Source of the DNA: Rhizobium esperanzae
Lineage (GTDB): Bacteria > Pseudomonadota > Alphaproteobacteria > Rhizobiales > Rhizobiaceae
DNA length: 64,000 bases
Direction of reading: 5' to 3'
Assembly: GCF_014197615.1 (NCBI RefSeq)
Contig: NZ_JACIFY010000022.1
Location: 43,949 to 107,948 of the forward strand
Positions 24,645-32,748 of this stretch are shown in pieces; position 1 is the first letter of the stretch; each line of letters starts with the position of its first letter. The position numbers were made by a program, and so were the translations under genes. The notes under the pieces were generated by a model, which was given only the letters and a program-made list of their open reading frames with translations, was not told where the DNA came from and ran no database searches.

Positions 24645-25979
24645 TTACGCTGCACGCTTCAGCGCATCGCCGAGTGTCGAGACGAGCGTGTCGATCTCGC
24701 CTTTTTCGATGATGAGCGGCGGAGACAGCGCGATGATATCGCCGGTCACGCGGATCAGCAGGCCCTTGTTGAAGCAATCGACGAAGACGTCGTAGGCCCG
24801 TGTTCCCGGTGCACCGGCGCGGGGCGACAGTTCGACTGCACCGACCAGGCCGAGATTGCGGATGTCGACGATATTCGGCAGGCCTTTCAGCGAATGAAGG
24901 CCTTCCTGCCAGTGGTCGGCCAGATCGGCTGCGCGGGTCAGCAGGCCTTCTTCCTCATAGATTTCGAGAGTGGCAAGGCCGGCGGCGCAGGCGACAGGAT
25001 GGCCGGAATAGGTATAGCCGTGGAAGAGCTCGATGGCGTTGTCAGGCCCGACCATCAGGCCGTCGTAGACCTTGCGGCTGGCAAAGACCGCGCCCATGGG
25101 GATCGCACCGTTGGTGAGCCCCTTCGCCGTGGTGACGAGATCGGGCACGACACCGAAATAGTCCACTGCGAAAGGCGTGCCGAGACGGCCGAAGCCGGTG
25201 ATGACCTCGTCGAATATCAGCAGGATCCCGTATTTGTCTGCGGTGGCGCGCAGCTTCTCCAGATAGCCCTTCGGCGGCAGGACCACGCCGGCCGATCCCG
25301 ACATCGGCTCGACGATGACGGCTGCGATGGTTTCGGCGCCGTGCAACTGCACCAGACGCTCGAGATCATCGGCCAGTTCCAGGCCGTGGGCGGGAAGCCC
25401 CTTGGAAAACGCATTGCGCTCGACGTCGAGCGTATGGCGCATGTGGTCAGCCGGAATCTGCGGGAAGACGCGGCGGTTGTTGACGAGGCCGCCGACGGAA
25501 ATACCGCCGAAGCCGACGCCATGATATCCCTTTTCGCGCCCGATAATCCGGGTGCGCGTGCCCTGGCCGATCGCGCGCTGGTAAGCGATGGCAATCTTCA
25601 GCGCCGTATCGACCGATTCCGAACCCGATCCGGTGAAGAAGACCCTGTCGAGCTTGGCGTCAGTGCCGCCCGGCGCGTTCGCCGCCAGTTTCGCAGCAAA
25701 GTCGAAGGCGATCGGATGGCCCATCTGGAAGGTGGGGGCATAATCGAGCGTCGCAAGCTGCCGCTCGACGGCCTGGGAAATCTTCTTGCGGCCGTGGCCG
25801 GCATTGCAGCACCAGAGCCCGGCCGTGCCGTCAAGAACCTGATTTCCATCGACGTCGGTATAATACATGCCGTCCGCCGCTGCCAGAAGCCGTGGCGTCG
25901 CCTTGAACTGCCGGTTCGCAGTGAACGGCATCCAGAAATTATCGAGTACGGGCGCGTTCGTCTTGCCGATCTGGTTCAT
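24645..25979 (-). CDS. class III PLP aminotransferase (omega-amino acid:pyruvate type)
   Basis: 444 residues from MNQIGKTNAPVLDNFWMPFTANRQF. Motifs: GLWCCNAGHG, FFTGSGSESVDTALKIA for phosphate binding, LLIFDEVITGFGRLG for PLP stacking, and the PLP Lys in VTTAKGLTNGAIPMGAVF. The FWMPFTANRQFK start is typical of beta-alanine/omega-amino acid:pyruvate transaminases. The adjacent XRE-cupin regulator of PuuR type suggests a substrate such as beta-alanine, gamma-aminobutyrate or a polyamine breakdown product. The frame extends 43 codons further left but crosses the divergent promoter region. Confidence 0.9.
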   Translation of the reverse strand: MNQIGKTNAPVLDNFWMPFTANRQFKATPRLLAAADGMYYTDVDGNQVLDGTAGLWCCNAGHGRKKISQAVERQLATLDYAPTFQMGHPIAFDFAAKLAANAPGGTDAKLDRVFFTGSGSESVDTALKIAIAYQRAIGQGTRTRIIGREKGYHGVGFGGISVGGLVNNRRVFPQIPADHMRHTLDVERNAFSKGLPAHGLELADDLERLVQLHGAETIAAVIVEPMSGSAGVVLPPKGYLEKLRATADKYGILLIFDEVITGFGRLGTPFAVDYFGVVPDLVTTAKGLTNGAIPMGAVFASRKVYDGLMVGPDNAIELFHGYTYSGHPVACAAGLATLEIYEEEGLLTRAADLADHWQEGLHSLKGLPNIVDIRNLGLVGAVELSPRAGAPGTRAYDVFVDCFNKGLLIRVTGDIIALSPPLIIEKGEIDTLVSTLGDALKRAA

Positions 25980-26120
25980 GCTGGCCTCCTGTGGTTGGCG
26001 CGAGAATGACAATTTCCCTTCGTCAAACAAGTCCTTTTCTTTGCTGGTGCAAGTAATTGAAATTAAATAAATGGGAAGATAGTCTTTTCGATATTCTGAA
26101 CAACACAAACGGACCGCATC

Positions 26121-26669
26121 ATGTCAGTCGATATCGGTAGCCGCCTTCGCCATCTCCGGATCGCCCATAAGCTTTCCCAGCGAGAACTCGCCAAGCGTAC
26201 GGGCGTACCCAATTCAACGATTTCGCTGATCGAATCGAACGCCTCCAACCCCTCGGTCGGGGCCTTGAAGCGAATTCTGGACGGGATCCCCATCGGGCTG
26301 GCGGAATTCTTCGCCTTTGAGCCCGAGCGTCCAAGGAAGGCTTTTTATGCGGCCGAAGAACTGGTGGAGATCGGCAAGGGCGCCATCTCCTACAAGCAGG
26401 TTGGGGAGAATTTGTTCGGGCGCAGCCTGCAGATACTCAAGGAATGTTACCAGCCCGGTGCCGACACCGGAAAGATTCCGCTTGTTCACGAAGGTGAGGA
26501 GGGCGGGATCGTCCTCTCGGGAAGGCTCGAGGTGACCGTTGATGACGAGCGGCGCATCCTTGGGCCGGGTGATGCTTACTATTTCGAAAGCCGGCGCCCG
26601 CACCGCTTCCGCTGCGTCGGGCCGGTGCCCTGCGAAGTCATCAGCGCCTGCACGCCGCCGACTTTTTAG
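26121..26669 (+). CDS. XRE-cupin transcriptional regulator (PuuR-like)
   Basis: 182 residues: an N-terminal HTH (IGSRLRHLRIAHKLSQRELAKRTGVPNSTISLIESNASNPSVGALKRIL) and a C-terminal cupin (EEGGIVLSGRLEVTVDDERRILGPGDAYYFESRRPHRFRC). It has the layout of PuuR, a polyamine-responsive repressor. It is divergent from the aminotransferase gene with a 141-base, AT-rich intergenic region that must hold both promoters. Its 3' end overlaps the convergent ProC-like gene by four bases. Confidence 0.9.
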   Translation: MSVDIGSRLRHLRIAHKLSQRELAKRTGVPNSTISLIESNASNPSVGALKRILDGIPIGLAEFFAFEPERPRKAFYAAEELVEIGKGAISYKQVGENLFGRSLQILKECYQPGADTGKIPLVHEGEEGGIVLSGRLEVTVDDERRILGPGDAYYFESRRPHRFRCVGPVPCEVISACTPPTF

Positions 26670-27451
26670 TCCTTGCCCTCGATGCGGGCGAGGACGCCGT
26701 CGAGGGCAGCGGTCAGCGCGGTGATGCCGCCGTTCTTGTCGAAGTCCGAAAGAACCTGCTCGTTCAGTCCGCCCTTGGTCGCGAATTCTCGACTCAATGC
26801 GCTGAACGGCTCGGCGGCGCCGGCGCTGTTCGCCTTCTGCCCAAGGCTTGCGAAAAGCGGGGCGATATAGGCCTGTCCCTTCGCCCTTTCGAGCCCGCTT
26901 TTTTCCAGCCAGCCGACAACCGATTCCATGATGCCGAAATAGGTGGACATGACGGCACTTGCGGCTGCGAGAAGATCATATTCCTTCCTGGACTGGCATT
27001 GCACGGCCGTTCCGAGTGTGTCGAACAGCGCCGCGACAGCCGTATCCGGCGGATAGACCGCAGTCACGCCCTGCCGGTCTGCGACGAAGGGCAGCGGGAT
27101 GGCCTGAACGAGATTGACATCGGCACCGATCCACTCCAGCAGAGCCTGTCGCTCGGTCGCTGCAACGAGGCTGACGACCATCTGGCCGTTCCGGAAAGAA
27201 AGCTGTCGCACCACCTCCTCTGCGATCTGTGGCCGTATCGCCAGAAACACCATGTCGCTGCGTTCGACGACATCCTGGTTGTCGCGGGCAATCCTCACGG
27301 AGCCGAACTCGGTTGCCAATGTCTCGGCGATGTGGGCGCTTCGCGGGGAAAGGTGAATCTCGCTGATATAGGCCGGTTCTGCCAGAAGCCCGCGAACCAT
27401 CGCTTCTGTGATGGCGCCGGTGCCGACGAATCCGATGCTGTTGGTGCTCAT
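26666..27451 (-). CDS. pyrroline-5-carboxylate reductase family protein (ProC-like)
   Basis: 261 residues. The Rossmann motif is at the N-terminus (NSIGFVGTGAITEAMVRGLL), with VFLAIRPQIAEEVV, a family signature, then a helical C-terminal dimer domain (FATKGGLNEQVLSDFDKNGGITALTAALDGVL). It should reduce a cyclic imine (pyrroline carboxylate) to proline using NAD(P)H. Next to the hydroxyproline-type genes it may serve catabolism or salvage rather than housekeeping proline synthesis. The long frame to the left is non-coding. Confidence 0.88.
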   Translation of the reverse strand: MSTNSIGFVGTGAITEAMVRGLLAEPAYISEIHLSPRSAHIAETLATEFGSVRIARDNQDVVERSDMVFLAIRPQIAEEVVRQLSFRNGQMVVSLVAATERQALLEWIGADVNLVQAIPLPFVADRQGVTAVYPPDTAVAALFDTLGTAVQCQSRKEYDLLAAASAVMSTYFGIMESVVGWLEKSGLERAKGQAYIAPLFASLGQKANSAGAAEPFSALSREFATKGGLNEQVLSDFDKNGGITALTAALDGVLARIEGKD

Positions 27452-27617
27452 GTGATTACTCCGCAGCCCGCAGCGGCCCCAGCGCGCAGACGGGACCCAT
27501 TGGGCCAGAAAAGCAGCCTGTCGGCAATGTAATTTCCTTGTCGACACGCTGTTGACAGTTCCTGTTGTTCCACTCGAGGCCGGCAGTGAAACAAGAGCCG
27601 ATCGATCTTGAGGAATG

Positions 27618-27633
27618 AGATCGTCTACGATAT
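27618..27633. promoter_or_regulatory. operator of the GntR regulator (copy 1)
   Basis: AGATCGTCTACGATAT differs at only two positions from the perfect palindrome found upstream of the proline-racemase-family gene. It lies 40 bases before the GntR start, so the regulator probably controls itself and the catabolic genes through the same site. Confidence 0.65.
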
Positions 27634-27673
27634 CCCAAGGATCTTCGTCCCGTGGACATAAGGAGCTTGGGAA

Positions 27674-28351
27674 ATGCCATTCAACACCGCACAGGTGACC
27701 GATCTCGGGAAGGCGCCCACGGCCTCTGATGTGATCCTGAAATACATCCGCGATTCGATCGCGGATGGTTCGCTTGATGAAGGCGAGCCGATCCGCCAGG
27801 ACGATGTCGCCCGGCTGTTCAACGTCAGCAAGATTCCGGTGCGGGAGGCGCTCAAACGGCTTGAGGCCGAAGGTCTGGTGGAATTCCACCGCAACAAGGG
27901 CGCAATCGTCACGAGCGTCTCGGAGCCCGAGATCGCGCAGATCTTCGAGGTGCGCGCGATCCTGGAAACGAACGCCATCAAGCTCTCGATCCCTCACATG
28001 ACGGAAGAGACCTTTGAAAAGGCGCTTGCCTATTGCGACGCCTTTGCACGGGAAACGGATGTCGCCCGGTGGTCGGAATTGAATTGGCAATTCCATAGCT
28101 GCCTTTACGAGGATGCGCAGCGGCCATTTCTTGTCAGTACCATCCGTTCGGTGAACGACCGGCTGGAGCGATATCTCCGGGTGCAGTTGACCCTATCGCA
28201 TGGCCAGCAGACCGCCGATCGCGAACATCGGCAGCTTGTCGAAGCGTGCCGCGAGCGGGATGAGGAAAAGGCGGCAGCTCTGCTCTATGCGCACATCATG
28301 AGCGCCTGCCAATCACTTCTCCAACATCTTCCGGCAAAAAAGTCTCGCTGA
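27674..28351 (+). CDS. GntR/FCD transcriptional regulator of the hydroxyproline-type locus
   Basis: 225 residues. Winged helix: VILKYIRDSIADGSLDEGEPIRQDDVARLFNVSKIPVREALKRLEAEGLVEFHRNKGAIVTS. The FCD domain keeps His/Asp ligand positions (NWQFHSCLYEDA, REHRQLVEACRERD). AAGGAG lies eight bases before the ATG. The shared 16-bp dyads upstream of this gene and of the racemase-family gene tie it to that pathway; a hydroxyproline-derived effector is the obvious guess. Confidence 0.9.
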   Translation: MPFNTAQVTDLGKAPTASDVILKYIRDSIADGSLDEGEPIRQDDVARLFNVSKIPVREALKRLEAEGLVEFHRNKGAIVTSVSEPEIAQIFEVRAILETNAIKLSIPHMTEETFEKALAYCDAFARETDVARWSELNWQFHSCLYEDAQRPFLVSTIRSVNDRLERYLRVQLTLSHGQQTADREHRQLVEACRERDEEKAAALLYAHIMSACQSLLQHLPAKKSR

Positions 28352-28378
28352 GCGTCATTGCGCCGATGGCGGCAACCG

Positions 28379-29386
28379 TCAGGCGCCCGCGATCTTGACG
28401 ACAGCTTCGAATACGGCGCGCGGCACTTTCAGCCCTTCCGTCGCCGGCCTTGGATAGTCGATGCCGCTGACGCTGACGCCGGGCACGAAGACACCGAGGC
28501 TCTGAAGGCGGTCGGCCTGGCGGCGGGCGCGTTCGACAAGACCATCGCCGGTGCGCCCCGGCATCATCGCGATGATGGTCAACCCCACGGCGGGGCTGGC
28601 GCTTCCCTCTCGGAAAGACGGCGTGTCCAACGACCAGGGTCCTCCGGACAGGCCGGCCGACAGCATTTCCACCATAAGCGCCACATTGGCGCCCTTGCGC
28701 CCGCCGAAGGGGAGCAGCGCGCCGCCGAGTGCTCTTGCCGCATCCTGGGTATCCTTGCCGGTTTCGTCGACGGCCCATCCCTGCAGGATGGCGCGCCCCT
28801 CGGCCGCGGCAGCGACGATATTGACATAGGCTGTCGCGCTGGAGGCCTGGTCGATGATGAGAGGCAGCGCCCCTTCACCAAGCGGAAAGCCGAAGGCCAT
28901 CGGGTTCGTGCTGTAGACGGCCGGACCGCCCGCTTTCGCGACCACCATGGCATTGGCGTTGGTAGCTGCGATGCCGACGATCCCTTCGCCGGCAAGCCTG
29001 CGAACATAATAGCCCAGTTCTCCCGTGGTATAGCTGTTCGTCTGCGTGAAGACCGCGAGCCCGAAATTGCGCGCCGCCGCCACGAGATCGTCGAACGCCA
29101 GATCGAAGCCAAGCTGCGCGATGCCCCGATCGGCATCGGCGGCGAAGAAAGCGGGATAGGGACGCGCGCGTGTCGGCGTCGGATCGCCGTTGATACGGCC
29201 CTCGCGGAAGCTGTCGAGATAATCCACCATATGCGGAAATCCGAGCACGGCGGGTCCATAGATCGCGGCGGACAAGGTGGCGTCCACCAGGGAGCGGGCA
29301 GTGGCTTCCCCGGCGCCTGCCGCAAGGCAGGCTCGCATTGCTAGCGCTTCGGCTTCCGCCAGATCGAGCACGACCTCATCTGACAT
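28379..29386 (-). CDS. Ldh2/malate-dehydrogenase-type NAD(P)H oxidoreductase, probable pyrroline-2-carboxylate reductase
   Basis: 335 residues of the Ldh_2 (YlbC/DpkA) family, unrelated to classical lactate dehydrogenase. Visible blocks are GPAVLGFPHMVDYLDSFREGRIN, TQTNSYTTGELGYYVRRLAGEGIVGIAATNANAMV, and STNPMAFGFPLGEGALPLIIDQASSATAYVN. Some members reduce delta1-pyrroline-2-carboxylate or piperideine-2-carboxylate to L-proline or L-pipecolate. Divergent from a proline-racemase-family gene that could produce pyrroline-2-carboxylate, it fits the second step of trans-3-hydroxy-L-proline breakdown. Lactate, malate or ureidoglycolate remain alternatives. Confidence 0.82.
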   Translation of the reverse strand: MSDEVVLDLAEAEALAMRACLAAGAGEATARSLVDATLSAAIYGPAVLGFPHMVDYLDSFREGRINGDPTPTRARPYPAFFAADADRGIAQLGFDLAFDDLVAAARNFGLAVFTQTNSYTTGELGYYVRRLAGEGIVGIAATNANAMVVAKAGGPAVYSTNPMAFGFPLGEGALPLIIDQASSATAYVNIVAAAAEGRAILQGWAVDETGKDTQDAARALGGALLPFGGRKGANVALMVEMLSAGLSGGPWSLDTPSFREGSASPAVGLTIIAMMPGRTGDGLVERARRQADRLQSLGVFVPGVSVSGIDYPRPATEGLKVPRAVFEAVVKIAGA

Positions 29387-29471
29387 CTTGATCTCCTCCG
29401 TTTCTTCCTGGCCGACCGACCGGTCCGGGCCGTTCTGTGGCTTCTTTAGCAAAACTGGGGACACGCCAACA

Positions 29472-29499
29472 GGAAAATGTACATATATGTCCATTTTCC
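29472..29499. promoter_or_regulatory. 28-bp near-perfect palindrome upstream of the Ldh2 gene
   Basis: Outer arms GGAAAATG and CATTTTCC flank a central ACATATATGT; only one base pair of the 14 is mismatched. It is 86 bases before the Ldh2-family gene and unlike the GTATAC-centred dyads nearby, so it may serve a different regulator or be a stem for transcript control. Confidence 0.55.
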
Positions 29500-29532
29500 C
29501 GCGGACCCCGATTGACGAGTCTTAATTTTCAG

Positions 29533-29548
29533 ATATCGTATACGATAT
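29533..29548. promoter_or_regulatory. operator of the GntR regulator (copy 2), perfect palindrome
   Basis: ATATCGTATACGATAT is a perfect 16-bp palindrome about 100 bases before the racemase-family gene. GTATAC-centred dyads are typical targets of GntR/FadR-subfamily proteins. A two-mismatch copy precedes the GntR gene. Confidence 0.7.
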
Positions 29549-29650
29549 TACAAAGCAACCTGCTTGAAGCGTTTCGTGACAAAAAAACCGAAGGCGGTCG
29601 GGCATTGCTCCCATCAGAACGAGCTCACAACCGAATAGAGGAGAATGGAC

Positions 29651-30703
29651 ATGGGATTCAAAAGGACGATACACGCGGTCGATACACATGCCGGCACACC
29701 GATGCGCGTGATCACGGGCGGCGTGCCGCATATTCCCGGCAATTCCGTCTACGAAAAGATGAAATGGCTGGAGAGCAATGACGATCAACTGCGCAAGCTG
29801 ATGCTGCGTGAGCCGCGGGGCTATCCAGCCCATTGCTGCAACATCATCGTGCCGCCCTGTCATCCGGAGGCCGATGCCGGTTATGTTATCATGGAGCAGG
29901 TCGAATATCCGATGATGTCCGGCGGCAATACCATCTCGGTGGTCACGGTCCTGCTTGAAATGGGCATGCTCCCGATGAAGGAGCCTGTTACCGAGCTGGT
30001 GCTCGAGGCGCCGGCCGGGCTCATTCGCATCAAGGCCGAATGCTTGAATGGCAAGGTCAAGAGCGTGACCTTCAAGAACGTGCCGGCATTTGCCGCCCAT
30101 CTCGATGCCGTCATCGACGTGCCGCATCTTGGCAAGGTCACGGTCGATGTCGGCTGGGGCGGCATGTTCTATGTCATCGCCGACGTCAGACAGTTCAAGG
30201 GCCTTGAATTGATCCCGGCGCATGGGCGGGAGATCGCGCGTGTTTCCGCGATGATCAGGCAGGCGGCCATCGAACAGTTGCAGGTTACCCATCCGCATTA
30301 TCCCGGCGTTGGCATTACGATCTCACAGCTGTCGGGACCGACGGACGATCCGAACGCCGACTGGAAAAATACGGTGACGATGGCCACCGGTGACCTTTCC
30401 TGGGATGATCCCGCGACCTGGACGGGAGCACTCGATCGCTGCCCCTGCGGCACCGGCACCTGCGCGAAGATGGCCGTTCTGCATGCGAAGGGCGAATTGC
30501 CGCTCAATCAGGATTTCCGGCATCAGGGGATACTGGGCAATATCTATACCGGCAGGCTGGTCGAAGAAGCCAGGATCGGCGACAAATCCGCCGTCGTTCC
30601 GACGCTGACTGGCACCAGCTGGATCTCCGGCCTGAATACCCTCGTTCTCGACAATGACGATCCCTTCACCGAAGGGTTCACTCCTGGGGATATCTGGGCC
30701 TGA
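29651..30703 (+). CDS. proline racemase superfamily protein, probable trans-3-hydroxy-L-proline dehydratase / 4-hydroxyproline epimerase
   Basis: 350 residues. Of the two catalytic positions of the superfamily, the first is Ser 90 (YPMMSGGNTISV) instead of Cys; the second Cys is kept (Cys 266 in DRCPCGTGTCAK). Ser/Cys members are described as trans-3-hydroxy-L-proline dehydratases, some with 4-hydroxyproline epimerase activity, whereas true proline racemases and 4HypE enzymes have Cys/Cys. The divergent Ldh2-type reductase supports the dehydratase reading: dehydration gives pyrroline-2-carboxylate, which that enzyme reduces to proline. GAGGAG seven bases upstream favours the second ATG. Confidence 0.85.
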   Translation: MGFKRTIHAVDTHAGTPMRVITGGVPHIPGNSVYEKMKWLESNDDQLRKLMLREPRGYPAHCCNIIVPPCHPEADAGYVIMEQVEYPMMSGGNTISVVTVLLEMGMLPMKEPVTELVLEAPAGLIRIKAECLNGKVKSVTFKNVPAFAAHLDAVIDVPHLGKVTVDVGWGGMFYVIADVRQFKGLELIPAHGREIARVSAMIRQAAIEQLQVTHPHYPGVGITISQLSGPTDDPNADWKNTVTMATGDLSWDDPATWTGALDRCPCGTGTCAKMAVLHAKGELPLNQDFRHQGILGNIYTGRLVEEARIGDKSAVVPTLTGTSWISGLNTLVLDNDDPFTEGFTPGDIWA

Positions 30704-30917
30704 GGAACGGCGCGGGGCGGCATCGGCTTTAGCGACGATCCTGCTTTCGTTTCGGATTCGACACAGCCGGAAGTGAACGGAAGATCGTCGCCATTGGATG
30801 CCGTCGCCGACGAAATCGCCGAGCGGGGGCTTGAGCCGGCGCTGAAAAAGCGCCGGGCAAGCCTCTCGTTCATTCCACTGACGAAGTGAATGGGTTCAAG
30901 TTCAATCTATACGGCAT

Positions 30918-30944
30918 CGTCAGGCTCCCGGAGTGAGCCTGACG
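30918..30944. terminator. 10-base-stem hairpin between convergent genes
   Basis: CGTCAGGCTC and GAGCCTGACG pair perfectly around CCGGAGT. A smaller GC-rich stem (CCGGCGC / GCGCCGG around TGAAAAA) lies at 30836-30856. They separate the racemase-family gene from the convergent hypothetical gene; no T-run follows, so this could be a weak terminator or an attenuating structure. Confidence 0.5.
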
Positions 30945-30978
30945 GCTCAGGAGAGGCTGTGGTGATATCGAAACCGCC

Positions 30979-31500
30979 TCAATCGGTCTGCTGTTCCAGT
31001 GTCTTGGCAAACTCTTCATAGTGGCGGGCAGATCCCGCATTCTTTTCGGCGGCATATCGGGCGCTGACCAGTCGCGCTGCTTCGGCCGCGATACGGAAGG
31101 CATTGATCCTATCCTGCGGCTCAGTCTCGGCTTGCGCGCCAATGTCGCCGTCGCTGAAACTGCCAGCCCGAAATCCCTCCGTCAGATCGACGACGCCAAT
31201 CTCGGGAACGCCGTCCTTCATCCTGCCGAAGAAGGCTGCTCCAGCCTTGTCACCGTCCCGGCGGCGCAACATTCCTTCCCCTGACGCTTTTCCCCCGATA
31301 CAGGCGCCGATCCAGAAGGTGGGGCCGCTGGTCAGGGAGGCCGGTGCTACAAATTTGCAGTGGCTGCCCGGATCCTGCGACCATTGAAGCGCGGCCGGCG
31401 CCGCACCGGCAGGGGCTGGCGAATATAGTACGGCCGCCACAGCGGTCGCCGCAACGACCGGCAAACGTCCCATGCCGCCGCAAACTTTTCCTACTGTCAT
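30979..31500 (-). CDS. secreted hypothetical protein with MORN-like segment
   Basis: About 173 residues. A signal-like hydrophobic start (LPVVAATAVAAVLYSPAPAGAA) is followed by a segment rich in Gly at regular spacing (FWIGACIGGKASGEGMLRRRDGDKAGAAFFGRMKDG) reminiscent of MORN repeats, then a charged helical C-terminus. Two Cys could pair in the periplasm. Start chosen from GAGAGG seven bases upstream. I do not recognise a family with certainty. The TadE-like genes lie just upstream on the same strand (about 130 bases gap), but a functional link is not evident. Confidence 0.6.
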   Translation of the reverse strand: MTVGKVCGGMGRLPVVAATAVAAVLYSPAPAGAAPAALQWSQDPGSHCKFVAPASLTSGPTFWIGACIGGKASGEGMLRRRDGDKAGAAFFGRMKDGVPEIGVVDLTEGFRAGSFSDGDIGAQAETEPQDRINAFRIAAEAARLVSARYAAEKNAGSARHYEEFAKTLEQQTD

Positions 31501-31631
31501 TTCCATACCTCTCGTCACCGAAGTGCGTCCTTGGCACGGTCTATCGGAATCGCGATCCTTGGATCGGCTGAAGCAATGCACCATTGTCGGCCCGGCGACA
31601 ATTGCCACGGGAACGCGACAGAGCCTACGGC

Positions 31632-32216
31632 TCAATTGTATTTGATCGTGTCGCTGACTCTCGGGCGATTGAAGAAATAGCGATCGAAGCTATAGCCGTT
31701 CTGTCCGGTAAAGTTTGAGAAAAACGCCGAGACCGGTGTCGTCAACGTGTATTGAACACGGGTCAGAACGACCTGCACGCCTTTCTCCTGGATTGTCGAG
31801 GGGATAGCGGTCGCGCTCGGCGTGCCGGAATTCAGCGCCGAGGTGTTGAGGGCGGCAGACCAGTTGACGGTCGCACTGCCGCTGGCGTTGACATCGTTGA
31901 CCGCCACCGTGAGCGTCAGCTTGCTGGTGTCATAAGGCTGCAGGATGAAGCTGGCGCCGGAAAGAAGCTTGGCGACGTCGGTTTTCGTCCAGGAACTTTG
32001 CTGGGCTATCATGTCGCCTGTTGACGAGGCGATCTCGTCGATCTTTCGGCTGACCGTCAGCGCATGGCCGAGATCGACGGTGCCGAACAGCAGCATCAGC
32101 AGGATCGGCAGGACGAGCGCAAATTCGACACCCGAAGCAGCCGACCGGTCGCGCGCGATATGTCGGATGCGGGACCGCGCAAAGCGGAAAAGGGACCTGC
32201 TCGATTTCTTGATCAT
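31632..32216 (-). CDS. TadE/TadF-like pilus or secretion-associated membrane protein
   Basis: 194 residues. After a basic start (KKSSRSLFRFARSRIRHIARDRSAASGVEFALVLPILLMLLFGTVDLGHAL) comes a single membrane helix, the TadE-type class III signal region with Glu at +5 style position (SGVEFALVLP). The rest is extracytoplasmic and Ser/Thr/Asn-rich. Such proteins are minor pseudopilins of tight-adherence (Tad/Flp) systems. It begins one base after the stop of the next gene upstream, so the three form an operon. No TadA, TadB/C, RcpA or Flp gene is in the window. Confidence 0.82.
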   Translation of the reverse strand: MIKKSSRSLFRFARSRIRHIARDRSAASGVEFALVLPILLMLLFGTVDLGHALTVSRKIDEIASSTGDMIAQQSSWTKTDVAKLLSGASFILQPYDTSKLTLTVAVNDVNASGSATVNWSAALNTSALNSGTPSATAIPSTIQEKGVQVVLTRVQYTLTTPVSAFFSNFTGQNGYSFDRYFFNRPRVSDTIKYN

Positions 32217-32217
32217 G

Positions 32218-32748
32218 TCAGAAGGGCTCGTTACGGAACAATGCTGCAGATCCAAGCAGGTAGCGGCCGTCGGAAAGCTTGGCGTTCGACAGGCTGAGGA
32301 AATTGGCGACGGCCGTCCACGGCAGGAACGCTTGAACCAGGATGTAGTCGCTGCCCTTGCCGATATCATAAGTCTCGGTGACGGCGAGTTTGCCACTGCT
32401 GTCGATGGGATTGGTGCGGGCCGCGGAGGACATGTCGGAAAGCACGTTCACCTTGACGACGAGACCGCTGGAGCAGTCGAAGGTCAGAAGCATGTCGTCG
32501 CATATCTTGGCCTTGAAACCGGCCAGCGTGATTTTGGAGGACGCCGCCTCGCCGGTGCGGATCATCCGGGAAATCTTGTGAACCGAAGCGTCCAGTGCGG
32601 AGTTGACGAAAAACATCAGCGACACTTCGATAATGCCGAAAAGAATGATGAAGAGAGGCAGGGCCAGGATCGCAAATTCGATCGCTGCAGCACCCTTGTG
32701 GTCGCCGACCAGGCGGCGCATCGGTGCGAAGATTTTTTTTCGCGTCAT
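32218..32748 (-). CDS. TadE-like pilus or secretion-associated membrane protein
   Basis: 176 residues with the same plan as the previous protein: DHKGAAAIEFAILALPLFIILFGIIEVSLMFFVNSALDASV gives the TadE signature and a single helix, then a periplasmic domain with two Cys (KICDDM, TFDCSS) likely in a disulfide. Overlaps the end of the TadG-like gene by four bases. Role: minor pilin or envelope anchor of a Tad-type apparatus encoded elsewhere. Confidence 0.85.
   Translation of the reverse strand: MTRKKIFAPMRRLVGDHKGAAAIEFAILALPLFIILFGIIEVSLMFFVNSALDASVHKISRMIRTGEAASSKITLAGFKAKICDDMLLTFDCSSGLVVKVNVLSDMSSAARTNPIDSSGKLAVTETYDIGKGSDYILVQAFLPWTAVANFLSLSNAKLSDGRYLLGSAALFRNEPF

Noticed and set aside
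24561..26009. 482-codon frame antisense to the aminotransferase
   Set aside because: No recognisable domain; overlaps a complete PLP enzyme on the other strand.
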